Source of the DNA: Hydrogenophaga sp040372165 | Lineage (GTDB): Bacteria > Pseudomonadota > Gammaproteobacteria > Burkholderiales > Burkholderiaceae_C | Reading direction: 5' to 3' | Assembly: GCF_040372165.1 (NCBI RefSeq) | Contig: NZ_BAABWG010000005.1 | Location: 62,001-126,000, forward strand | DNA length: 64,000 nucleotides | In this document: in pieces, positions 9,539 to 17,272 of the stretch | How the letters are laid out: every line of letters begins with the position of its first letter | Position numbering within the stretch: position 1 is the first letter of the stretch | Made by a program: the position numbers and the translations under genes | Notes under the pieces: model-generated | What the model was told of the DNA's origin: nothing | Seen by the model: the letters and a program-made list of their open reading frames with translations, nothing else | The model's database searches: none

Positions 9539-10576
9539 ATGAAAAAGACAACGGTGAAAATGTCCATCGCAGCCATGGGCGCCATTGCAGCTCTGGCCAG
9601 TGCGCCTGCACACGCTGGCAAAGACCTCGACGCCATCATGAAGCGGGGCGAGCTGATCTGCGGCGTCAACAGTGGCCTCGCTGGCTTCTCTGCCGCCGAC
9701 AGTCAGGGCAAGTGGAGCGGCATGGATGTGGACGTCTGCCGCTCAGTGGCCGCCGCCATCCTCAAGGACGCCGACAAGGTGCGCTACGTTCCCCTGACCG
9801 CACAACAGCGTTTCACTGCGCTGGCCTCGGGTGAAGTGGACATCCTCTCTCGCAACACCACCTGGACCATGACCCGCGACGCGTCGCTGGGCATTGTCTT
9901 TACCGGCGTGAACTTCTACGACGGTCAGGGCTTCATGGTGCCCAAGAAGCTGGGCGTCAAGAGCGCCAAGCAGCTCAAAGGCGCGACGGTGTGCGTACAG
10001 TCTGGTACCACCACCGAACTGAACCTGACGGACTACTCGCGCGCCAACGGCCTGAAGCTCAAGCCCGTCGTGTTCGAGAAGGTTGAAGCTGCTACCGCTG
10101 CCTACGTGGCAGGCCGCTGCCAGGCCTACACGACCGACGCTTCCGGTCTGGCCTCCATCCGTGCCAAGGAAACCTCCAACCCGGCCGATCACGCCATCCT
10201 GCCCGAGCTGATCTCCAAAGAGCCCCTGGGCCCATCGGTCCGCCGCGGCGACGATGAGTTCTTCTCCATCGTCAAGTGGGTCGGTTTCGCCCTGCTGGAA
10301 GCTGAAGAACTGGGCATCACCCAGGCCAACGCCGACAAGATGAAGGCCGAGAGCAAGAACCCGGGCGTCATGCGACTGCTGGGTGCTGGCAGCGAGGACA
10401 CCGGCAAGCTGGTGGGCCTGGACGCTGAATGGGCCCTGCGCGCTGTCAAGGCAGTGGGCAACTACGGCGAACAATTTGAGCGCCACGTCGGCCCCAACAC
10501 GGCGATCGGTCTGCCACGCGGCTCCAACAACCTGTGGAGCCAGGGTGGCCTGATGTACGCGCCACCGGTCCGCTAA
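9539..10576 (+). CDS. aapJ: General L-amino-acid ABC transporter, periplasmic binding protein (AapJ-like)
   Basis: This 345-residue precursor has a Sec signal peptide (MKKTTVKMSI start, cleavage after APAHA near residue 26). The mature protein opens with the polar amino-acid binding fold: GELICGVNSGLAGFS, then GMDVDVCRSVAAAIL, and later CVQSGTTTELNL. Length and sequence match AapJ/BztA proteins, which bind many L-amino acids. ATG 9539 is preferred over ATG 9494 because the signal peptide starts there and GGAG lies at 9525-9528. It is the first gene of a four-gene transporter cluster whose other members follow on the same strand. Confidence 0.93.
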   Translation: MKKTTVKMSIAAMGAIAALASAPAHAGKDLDAIMKRGELICGVNSGLAGFSAADSQGKWSGMDVDVCRSVAAAILKDADKVRYVPLTAQQRFTALASGEVDILSRNTTWTMTRDASLGIVFTGVNFYDGQGFMVPKKLGVKSAKQLKGATVCVQSGTTTELNLTDYSRANGLKLKPVVFEKVEAATAAYVAGRCQAYTTDASGLASIRAKETSNPADHAILPELISKEPLGPSVRRGDDEFFSIVKWVGFALLEAEELGITQANADKMKAESKNPGVMRLLGAGSEDTGKLVGLDAEWALRAVKAVGNYGEQFERHVGPNTAIGLPRGSNNLWSQGGLMYAPPVR

Positions 10577-10992
10577 GCCAAGCGACCAAGCCGGCCGCCC
10601 GGCGCTTTCCTGGCGATGTGCCTTGTGCACACACGGGATGGCGCTGACGGCCGGCCCTTCACTCCAAGACATTTTCAGACTCTGACGGCTTCACGCTTGA
10701 AGACCATGACGGTCGGCCTTCGTGCAAAACCCGGTCAAGCAATGTGCGGACCTCCCTCCCGCTTGTCTGGCCAGCACCGCCGGCCTTCGTGCTCAAGCAT
10801 GAGCCCGTCGGGTCTTTCTTTTTTGAGAAACAGTTTCTCAATCAGCCTTGTCTTTTCCTTATTCCAACGGTTCTGACTGCCTGCCAACGAACCAAGCTCG
10901 CCTTCACATCAAAGAAAAAGACGCAACGACCACAAATTGATGCGCCCGAATAACAATTTCTCTCATGGCTCATACCTGACTGGGAGCACAGC
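10577..10992. other. Long gap between binding-protein and permease genes
   Basis: No believable gene is seen in these 416 bp. A small CCC/GGG hairpin followed by a T-rich tract (about 10806-10824) could act as a weak terminator or attenuator. That would fit the common need for more binding protein than permease. The gap is unusually long for a single operon, so a separate promoter for the permease genes is possible. Confidence 0.3.
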
Positions 10993-12168
10993 TTGAGTAC
11001 GCAATCTCCACCCCGACACAAACACCAGTGGTCGCTCAACAGCAAAGCCACGCGCGGTGTCATCTTCCAGGTCCTGCTGGTTCTGGGCATTGCCCTGGCC
11101 GTCTGGTTCCTGTCTCACAATACCCAGCGCAACATGGAGCGCCTGGGCATGCAAAGCGGTTTTGACTTTCTGACCGCCAACGCTGGTTTCGACATCGGCG
11201 AAAAGCCGGTCGAATATTCACCGACAGACAGTTACGGCAAAGCCATCTGGATTGGCGTTCTGAACACGCTGAAGGTGGCTGTCACCGGCATCATCCTCAC
11301 CACCATCCTGGGCGTCTCGCTCGGCGTGGGCCGCTTCTCCCGCAACGTGCTGGTCCGCGGCCTTTGCTATGGCTATGTCGAAGCCTTCCGCAACGTGCCG
11401 CTGCTGCTGCAATTGCTGATGTGGTACATCGTCTACCTCAACATCCTGCCCGAGACGTTTGAGCCGATGAATTTCGGCGACATCGCCTTTCTGAGCAAGG
11501 GCGGGCTGGCCTATCCGTTCCCCACCGAAGGCGTCGGTCAGGTGTTGCTGGGTGCCATCGGTGGCGTGATCGCAGGCGTGTTCTGGCGCCGCCACGTCCA
11601 GAAAACATTCGAGGCCACTGGCAAGAATGGAGACCGCGTCTGGACCCCCATTGCCCTGGTTGTCGCTGGAGCGCTGGTTGGCTGGGTGATTGCCGGTGCC
11701 CCCACCAAATGGGACGTTCCCGTGCATGAGGGCTTCCTCATGGAAGGTGGCGCACGCATCACACCCGAGTTCCTGACGCTTCTGACTGGCCTGGTTTGCT
11801 ACACCTCGGCATTCGTTGCAGAGGTGGTGCGTGGCGGCATTCAGTCGGTCAGTCGCGGCCAGGAAGAGGCTGCCATGGCTTTGGGACTGACACAGGGTCA
11901 AAAGATGAACCTTGTCGTGCTGCCTCAGGCCATGCGGGTCATCATCCCCTCGCTGACCAACCAGTACCTCAACCTCACCAAGAACTCCTCTCTTGCGGTG
12001 GCCATCGGATACCCGGACGTGGTCTCCATTGCCCAGACCACCATTAACCAGAGCGGGCGTGCCGTCGAATGCGTGGCCATCATCATGCTGGTGTACCTGT
12101 CGACGTCCCTGACGACGTCGGGAATCATGAACTGGTACAACAGCCGCATGGCCATCAAGGAACGCTGA
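10993..12168 (+). CDS. aapQ: Amino-acid ABC transporter permease (AapQ-like)
   Basis: This 391-residue inner-membrane permease is of the HisM family. The long N-terminal insertion and the segment SQPxDYL-like FDIGEKPVEYSPTDSYG match AapQ/BztB. The EAA loop is EEAAMALGLTQGQKMNLVVLP in the C-terminal half, followed by MRVIIPSLTNQYLNLTKNSSL. The start appears to be TTG at 10993 with GGGAG at 10982-10986. It ends 16 bp before the next permease. It forms the channel with the AapM-like subunit and is driven by the AapP-like ATPase. Confidence 0.92.
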   Translation: MSTQSPPRHKHQWSLNSKATRGVIFQVLLVLGIALAVWFLSHNTQRNMERLGMQSGFDFLTANAGFDIGEKPVEYSPTDSYGKAIWIGVLNTLKVAVTGIILTTILGVSLGVGRFSRNVLVRGLCYGYVEAFRNVPLLLQLLMWYIVYLNILPETFEPMNFGDIAFLSKGGLAYPFPTEGVGQVLLGAIGGVIAGVFWRRHVQKTFEATGKNGDRVWTPIALVVAGALVGWVIAGAPTKWDVPVHEGFLMEGGARITPEFLTLLTGLVCYTSAFVAEVVRGGIQSVSRGQEEAAMALGLTQGQKMNLVVLPQAMRVIIPSLTNQYLNLTKNSSLAVAIGYPDVVSIAQTTINQSGRAVECVAIIMLVYLSTSLTTSGIMNWYNSRMAIKER

Positions 12169-12184
12169 AGAGAGGAATACCGAG

Positions 12185-13288
12185 ATGGCTGATACATTCA
12201 TTCCCATCCCTGCGCGCCCTTCGCCGGTGCGCACGACCGGCGCCCTTCCCTGGATGCGCCGCAACCTGTTCGCAGGCTGGAAAAACTCGCTGACCACTGT
12301 GATCCTGATCGGCCTGGCCCTGTGGCTGCTGCCCAAGGCAATGAGCTGGGTCTTCATCGAGTCGGTCTGGCGGCCAGACGCCGAGGCTTGTCAGGCTGCC
12401 CGCGGCCAGGGGGCTTGCTGGGGCGTGGTGGCGGAGAAATACCGCATCATCCTGTTCGGCAGGTTTCCCTACGAAGAGCAATGGCGGCCGCTGATCGCCA
12501 CGCTGATCATGGTCGCCGGCCTGGTGCTCAGCTGCATTCGCTACTTCTGGAAGCCCTGGCTCATCGGCCTCTGGGCCTTCGTGGTGGCCCAGTTCTTTGT
12601 GCTGATGCTTGGCGGTTTGTTCGGCCTTTCTCCTGTCCGGACCGACCAGTGGGGCGGCTTGCCGCTGACAATCTTCCTGGCCACGATCTCGATCTTCCTG
12701 GCGTTTCCGCTGTCGGTCATCGTGGCACTGGGCAGGCGCAGCCAGCTCCCGGCGGCGCGAAGTGCGAGCATTGTCTATGTGGAGCTGATCCGTGGCGTGC
12801 CACTGATCTCCGTGCTCTTCATGGCCACGTTCATGTTCCCGCTGTTCATGCCGCCCGGAACTGAAATCGACACACTGCTTCGTGTGGTGGTGGGCATCAC
12901 GCTGTTCGCTGGCGCCTACATGGCCGAGATCATCCGGGGCGGCCTGCAGGCCATCCCGAAAGGCCAGACGGAAGCGGCGGACACCCTCGGCCTGACCTAC
13001 TGGCAGACCCAGCGCAAGATCGTGCTGCCGCAGGCATTGGCCATGGTCGTGCCCAGCATGATGAACAACTTCATCTCGATCTTCAAGGACACATCGCTGG
13101 TCTACATCGTCTCGCTGTTCGAGCTCACAGGCGCACTCAACATCGCCCTGAACTCCGACGTCGACTGGCGGCCCTACAAGATCGAAGGCTACATCTTCAT
13201 CGCGCTGATCTATTTCGCGTTCTGCTTCTCCATGTCGCGCTACAGCCTGTGGGTTGAAAAGCAACTGAGTACCAGCAAAGCTCGCTGA
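12185..13288 (+). CDS. aapM: Amino-acid ABC transporter permease (AapM-like)
   Basis: This is a 367-residue permease with several membrane segments. The C-terminal half has the conserved permease core: VELIRGVPLISVLFMA, the EAA-type loop TEAADTLGLTYWQTQRKIVLPQ, and the SIFKDTSLVYIVSLFEL ending. Residues 75-110 hold a soluble loop with two cysteines, seen in the AapM/BztC lineage. A GAGAGGAAT ribosome binding site precedes ATG 12185. It lies between the AapQ-like permease and the ATPase gene. Confidence 0.92.
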   Translation: MADTFIPIPARPSPVRTTGALPWMRRNLFAGWKNSLTTVILIGLALWLLPKAMSWVFIESVWRPDAEACQAARGQGACWGVVAEKYRIILFGRFPYEEQWRPLIATLIMVAGLVLSCIRYFWKPWLIGLWAFVVAQFFVLMLGGLFGLSPVRTDQWGGLPLTIFLATISIFLAFPLSVIVALGRRSQLPAARSASIVYVELIRGVPLISVLFMATFMFPLFMPPGTEIDTLLRVVVGITLFAGAYMAEIIRGGLQAIPKGQTEAADTLGLTYWQTQRKIVLPQALAMVVPSMMNNFISIFKDTSLVYIVSLFELTGALNIALNSDVDWRPYKIEGYIFIALIYFAFCFSMSRYSLWVEKQLSTSKAR

Positions 13289-13352
13289 GCCAGGCCTCAG
13301 ATCACGACAAGAACACTCACACGACACAATAATTTCTCAGGACCATCACAAC

Positions 13353-14105
13353 ATGACCACCACAGCAGAACCCATTATCAAGTTCGACAAGGTCAACAAG
13401 TGGTACGGCAATGACTTCCACGTACTGCGCGACATAGACCTGAACGTGGCCCAGGGCGAGCGCATCGTCATCTGCGGCCCGTCCGGCTCCGGCAAGTCGA
13501 CCATGATCCGCTGCATCAACCGGCTGGAAGAGCACCAGGAAGGTCACCTTATCGTCGACGGCACCGAGCTGACAGACGACATCAAGGCCATTGATCGCGT
13601 GCGACGCGAAGTTGGCATGGTGTTCCAGCAGTTCAACCTCTTCCCGCACCTCACTGTGCTGGAGAACCTCACGCTTTCCCCCATGTGGGTCGGCAAGATC
13701 CCCAAGAAGGAAGCTGAAGAGCGCGCCATGCAGCAGCTCGAGCGCGTCAAGATTGCCAACCAGGCACTCAAGTACCCGCTGCAGCTCTCCGGCGGCCAGC
13801 AGCAGCGCGTGGCCATTGCCCGCGCTTTGTGTCTGACCCCCAAGATCATGCTGTTTGATGAGCCCACCTCTGCGCTCGACCCCGAGATGATCAAGGAAGT
13901 GCTGGACGTGATGATCGAGCTGGCCAACCAGGGCATCACCATGCTGTGCGTGACGCACGAAATGGGTTTTGCCAAGGCGGTGGCCGACCGTGTGATCTTC
14001 ATGGACCAGGGGCAGATCGTCGAGCAGAACACGCCCGACGAGTTCTTCAACAACCCGCAAAACGAGCGCAGCAAGGACTTCCTGTCCAAGATTCTGGGGC
14101 ACTGA
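13353..14105 (+). CDS. aapP: Amino-acid ABC transporter ATP-binding protein (AapP-like)
   Basis: This 250-residue ABC ATPase has all motifs intact: Walker A GPSGSGKST at 42-50, the Q-loop in MVFQQFNLFPH, the signature LSGGQQQRVAIARAL, Walker B MLFDEPTSALDPE and the H-loop VTHEMGFA. It belongs to the polar amino-acid transporter ATPase group (GlnQ/HisP/AapP). It is the last gene of the cluster and energises the two permeases upstream. Confidence 0.95.
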   Translation: MTTTAEPIIKFDKVNKWYGNDFHVLRDIDLNVAQGERIVICGPSGSGKSTMIRCINRLEEHQEGHLIVDGTELTDDIKAIDRVRREVGMVFQQFNLFPHLTVLENLTLSPMWVGKIPKKEAEERAMQQLERVKIANQALKYPLQLSGGQQQRVAIARALCLTPKIMLFDEPTSALDPEMIKEVLDVMIELANQGITMLCVTHEMGFAKAVADRVIFMDQGQIVEQNTPDEFFNNPQNERSKDFLSKILGH

Positions 14106-14221
14106 ACCAGGCTCACGTTCAGGTTCAGGCTCAGGCTCAACCTCAGGCACCAATCTTGCATTGCCACTGAAGAGCGGCAAAACATCACGGTCCGGCGCAC
14201 CATGCATGGGCGTTTTCACCC

Positions 14222-14251
14222 ATGACAGCGCGGGATCGTGATGCCGATAAT
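14222..14251 (+). promoter_or_regulatory. Candidate sigma-70 promoter upstream of the 14347 gene
   Basis: ATGACA (14222-14227) and GATAAT (14246-14251) are separated by 18 bp. Just upstream is a stem-loop CATGGG/CCCATG at 14204-14223. The promoter would give a leader of about 90 bases before ATG 14347. Confidence 0.4.
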
Positions 14252-14346
14252 GTCCTTAGGCGGCACCGGACGGACCATCGTCCTGCCACCCTCGCGATTC
14301 AACATGCGATTTGGTTTGTCCAACCTTCCAAAAGGAGGATGCGAAC

Positions 14347-14655
14347 ATGATTGAGGCCACTGCCACGGGAAGCGCCATCGTCAAGGCGCGACTGGACCTG
14401 GCGCTACTGGATCAGGCGCTGCACAAGCTGGAATCCGACGAGATGTCTCCAGCCCAGTTTGCCGACATCGCCCGCCACGAAAATGAACTGCTCTCCGCAC
14501 TGCCCGACCGCTACGGCATGGTGCTGGGCAATGTGCTCGACCGGCTGGAAGCCAGCGCCCTGTTTGTGGAGGAAAGCTGCTCATTCAGCCATGCGGAGTT
14601 GCTGCAGCAACTGCACATCTGGGTGGAAAAAGCTGGCGAACAGCTCCACAGCTGA
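14347..14655 (+). CDS. Small hypothetical protein, 102 residues
   Basis: I do not recognise a family. The protein is hydrophilic and probably all-helical, with no signal peptide, no membrane segment and one cysteine near residue 78. The N-terminal half resembles a short helical bundle (LDLALLDQALHKLE). AAAGGAGG at 14331-14338 points to ATG 14347 and makes translation likely. It stands alone between the transporter cluster and an oppositely oriented secreted protein. Strong ribosome binding site and normal codon use argue that it is a real gene. Confidence 0.65.
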   Translation: MIEATATGSAIVKARLDLALLDQALHKLESDEMSPAQFADIARHENELLSALPDRYGMVLGNVLDRLEASALFVEESCSFSHAELLQQLHIWVEKAGEQLHS

Positions 14656-14701
14656 ACGGGTACAGGGCGACGATTGCTGTGTCGTCGCACGCTGACAAGC
14701 T

Positions 14702-15250
14702 TCAGTTGCAGCGAATGCCGCGGTCGATGCGGCTCACGCCTTTGGCCTTGAGTGCTTCAAAAGCGGCCTGACGCGAATTCTGGTATCCCACATAGGCCGG
14801 ATGCTGGCGATAACTCGGTGTCTCGAAGAACTGTCTGCCCTTGGCATGCAGCTCCTGGCGCCCTTGCACCACTTTCGCCAACGCCTGCGTCAAGGCATCA
14901 CCTGCCCATGAGCGCACCGCCTCCTTGCTGAGCAGGGCCAGCACGGAATCTTCCGATGCAACGCCATTGGTGCTCTCTTCCACATCAATCCCGGGATGGT
15001 TGAGCTCGCCGTTGTTGAGGTAGCTGAGAATGGTTCCGAGCCACTCGGTCTGCGCCTGATCGAAACTGGCCGGCTTGGCCGTATAGACAAAGCCGCCACC
15101 GCAACCGTTGATGGCCTCCTGAAGCACGACATGCCCATCGGGCAATGGCGTAGCCGCCATCACCACGGCAGAGAAAGTCGCCGCGCACCATGACACACAC
15201 AGCGCCACAGCGCTTCGCCTGAAACTCTTCAACACACCTGCCTCTGACAC
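14702..15250 (-). CDS. Secreted hypothetical protein, 182 residues
   Basis: I do not recognise a family. It has a basic N-terminus and a hydrophobic stretch ending in SAVVMAA near residue 33, so it is probably exported. The mature part has two cysteines, one in GCGGGF and one at the last-but-one residue, which could pair. The start is GTG 15250, supported by AAAGGAG on the reverse strand 7 bases before it. It is convergent with the 14347 gene and tandem with the MerR-type regulator. No function can be assigned. Confidence 0.62.
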   Translation of the reverse strand: MSEAGVLKSFRRSAVALCVSWCAATFSAVVMAATPLPDGHVVLQEAINGCGGGFVYTAKPASFDQAQTEWLGTILSYLNNGELNHPGIDVEESTNGVASEDSVLALLSKEAVRSWAGDALTQALAKVVQGRQELHAKGRQFFETPSYRQHPAYVGYQNSRQAAFEALKAKGVSRIDRGIRCN

Positions 15251-15397
15251 ACCTGTCTCCTTTGACGAATTGCGTGATCGCCATTATGCGGAAAGCAGGG
15301 GCAGTCACCCGTCTTCGTGCCATCTGCGGTGGTCACAAGGTGTAATGGCGCGATCATGTGTTCGCCGTTATCACTCACTCAGACCACAGCAATGGCG

Positions 15398-15910
15398 CTA
15401 CACATGCCCCCGCTTGCGCGCAGTGGAGTTTGAGCCTTTGGACAACAAGGCATCCGCCTGGTCATGCAAGGCCTCAATGATGTGGCAATGGCCATCCGTG
15501 CCGTCACAGCGATCACGCAAGCCCACCAGATCCCTCTCCAGCGCCTTGAGCTCTTTGAGGCGCTGCCGCACATGCCCCAAGTGGGCATCCAGTGTCTGAC
15601 GCGCCGTCTCGCAGTCAGACTTGCTGTCCAGGCGCAATCCCATCAGGCTTCGCACCTCGTCGAGCGACATGTCCATGGCTCGACACAGCCGAATGAACCT
15701 CAGGCAATGTACATCGGCATCACTGTAGAGCCGGTACTGGTTGTCGGCACGGGCCTGCGGTCGCAGCAGCCCCTCTCGCTCGTAGTAGCGAATGTTGGCC
15801 GCGTCCACGCCACTTCGGCGGGCAGCCACGCCAATCCGGTAGGCAGGACTGGATGAGTAAGCCTGCGACGTCAGCGTCGGTCCATCGCCTTCGACAGTGT
15901 TTTTTGTCAT
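15398..15910 (-). CDS. cadR: MerR-family heavy-metal regulator, CadR/PbrR type
   Basis: This 170-residue regulator has the winged-helix motif YRIGVAARRSGVDAANIRYYERE at residues 24-46, then the long dimer helix. Cysteines fall at 100, 135 and 142. The 35- and 7-residue spacings are the same as those of the metal-binding C77, C112 and C119 of CadR/PbrR proteins, which sense Cd(II), Pb(II) or Zn(II). Compared with typical members it carries about 20 extra N-terminal residues if translation starts at 15910. It is divergent from a CDF exporter, with a MerR-type operator between them, so it most likely controls that exporter. Which metal it senses is not decidable here. Confidence 0.88.
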   Translation of the reverse strand: MTKNTVEGDGPTLTSQAYSSSPAYRIGVAARRSGVDAANIRYYEREGLLRPQARADNQYRLYSDADVHCLRFIRLCRAMDMSLDEVRSLMGLRLDSKSDCETARQTLDAHLGHVRQRLKELKALERDLVGLRDRCDGTDGHCHIIEALHDQADALLSKGSNSTARKRGHV

Positions 15911-15915
15911 GGTGC

Positions 15916-15946
15916 TTGACCTTGAAGTGACTTCAATGTTTCCAAT
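15916..15946 (+). promoter_or_regulatory. MerR-type operator/promoter for the CDF exporter
   Basis: A -35 box TTGACC (15916-15921) and a -10-like TCCAAT (15941-15946) are 19 bp apart, the over-long spacing typical of MerR-controlled promoters. The spacer contains the perfect dyad TTGAAGT-G-ACTTCAA at 15922-15936. The element lies directly upstream of the exporter and begins just outside the regulator start codon. Confidence 0.72.
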
Positions 15947-16000
15947 CATGACACAGGGCATCCCCCTGAAGACATGTCATTGACAAAAGGAACCGAATTC

Positions 16001-16684
16001 ATGGCCTGCTCCTGCCACGAGGACCATTGCAACATCTCGGAAGAACGCCGGACCGAACTCACCAACCCCAAGTGGCGCCGCGCCCTCTGGATTGCCCTGG
16101 CGCTCAATGCCGCCATGTTTGTCGTGGAGCTCAGCGCTGGCCTCAAGGCGGGCTCTGTCTCCCTGCTGGCAGATTCCATCGACTTTGCGGGCGACGCGGC
16201 CAACTACGGACTGTCCCTGGCCGTTCTCAGCATGGCCGTTGTCTGGCGCAGCCGTGCGGCCATGATCAAAGGCATTTCCATGTTCGCCTTCGGCATCTTT
16301 GTACTGGGCCAGGCGGCCTGGACATGGCAATCCGGAAGCGTGCCTGAGCCCGTGACCATGGGCGCTGTCGGGTTTCTGGCCATGATCGTCAACGCTGGTG
16401 TGGCCGTGATGCTTTACGCCTTCCGAGCCGGCGATGCCAACATGCGCAGTGTCTGGCTGTGCTCGCGCAATGACGCCATTTCCAACGTGGCCGTCATGGT
16501 GGCTGCCCTGGGCGTGTTCGGCACGGGTACCGCCTGGCCCGACCTGATCGTGGCCACCATCATGGCCGTTCTGGCACTCAGCGCCGGCGCATCGGTCATG
16601 GGGCAGGCCAAGGCCGAACTGGACGGCAGGGCCGAGCCGGGCACCACGCTCGAAGCCGGCCATCATCACGACCATGGGCACTGA
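16001..16684 (+). CDS. Cation diffusion facilitator (CDF) family metal exporter
   Basis: This 227-residue membrane protein has about six TM helices. The N-terminus is rich in metal ligands (C3, C5, H6, H9, C10) and the last residues are HHHDHGH. The TM2 metal site lies in LLADSIDFAGDAANYG and the TM5 counterpart in CSRNDAISNVAVM. It ends right after TM6 and lacks the long cytoplasmic C-terminal domain of YiiP-like CDFs. ATG 16001 is preferred because AAAAGGAA lies 9 bases before it; ATG 15974 is the alternative. CDF proteins export divalent metals by proton antiport. The divergent CadR-type regulator suggests Cd, Zn, Pb or Co. Confidence 0.85.
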   Translation: MACSCHEDHCNISEERRTELTNPKWRRALWIALALNAAMFVVELSAGLKAGSVSLLADSIDFAGDAANYGLSLAVLSMAVVWRSRAAMIKGISMFAFGIFVLGQAAWTWQSGSVPEPVTMGAVGFLAMIVNAGVAVMLYAFRAGDANMRSVWLCSRNDAISNVAVMVAALGVFGTGTAWPDLIVATIMAVLALSAGASVMGQAKAELDGRAEPGTTLEAGHHHDHGH

Positions 16685-16767
16685 AACCAAGCGTTGGTTC
16701 GCCTCCTTGGTGGAAACGATGGGAAACACTCAGGGAACTTGGACGCAACTCTCTGTATCATTTACAC

Positions 16768-17136
16768 ATGCGCAAATGGATCGTCATGCTGTTCATCGCT
16801 CTCCTGCCCTTCCAGGGCTGGGCAAGCGCCAGCATGCTCCTCGCGCCTGGTCATCAAGGGCACACATCCGCCAAAGTCGTCAATCCTGGCGGAGCAGACG
16901 CAAGTAACCATCCCTGTCACGCTGAAGTTGCTGAAGACGTGTCTTCAATGGCGCTTGACGAACAGGTCAATGACCACGGTGCCTGCCAGTCCTGCAACAT
17001 CTGCCACGGGCTGGCCATGGCCCTTACGCCGGACCGCATCGGCGAACCGAAAGCTGAGCAGCAATACCCCACTGACACGACTTCGCGCTTCTTCAGCAAC
17101 GACACGCGCCACGACCGCAAGCCACCCATCGCCTGA
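16768..17136 (+). CDS. Small exported Cys/His-rich protein, DUF2946-like
   Basis: This is a 122-residue precursor with a signal peptide (cleavage after GWASA near residue 20). It has a His-rich mature region and a central metal-binding candidate, HGACQSCNICHG, with three cysteines and two histidines. The pattern is that of small periplasmic proteins next to copper genes. It opens the copper-related cluster, about 135 bp before the TolC-like gene. A role as periplasmic metal binder is an inference. Confidence 0.68.
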   Translation: MRKWIVMLFIALLPFQGWASASMLLAPGHQGHTSAKVVNPGGADASNHPCHAEVAEDVSSMALDEQVNDHGACQSCNICHGLAMALTPDRIGEPKAEQQYPTDTTSRFFSNDTRHDRKPPIA

Positions 17137-17272
17137 ACGCCATTGCCGGGTCACGCCCGGCTGAGGTAGCCCTGACCGCACATGGCATCACTGCACACTG
17201 CGCCGATGACCTGACGACGGCAGCCAGGGTTCTGGAAGGGGCCAATCGCGCCCTGCTCGATGGAGATTTCAC

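Noticed and set aside
10744..10953. 69-residue frame in the gap between aapJ-like and aapQ-like genes
   Set aside because: No ribosome binding site, and composition differs from neighbouring coding sequence.
12155..13327. 390-residue reverse frame opposite the AapM-like permease
   Set aside because: Shadow with His/Asp/Gln-rich composition typical of antisense frames at this GC content.
14110..14150. CAGGCT/CAGGTT hexamer-like run after the transporter ATPase gene
   Set aside because: Short, imperfect and without any link to a gene or structure; probably simple-sequence drift.
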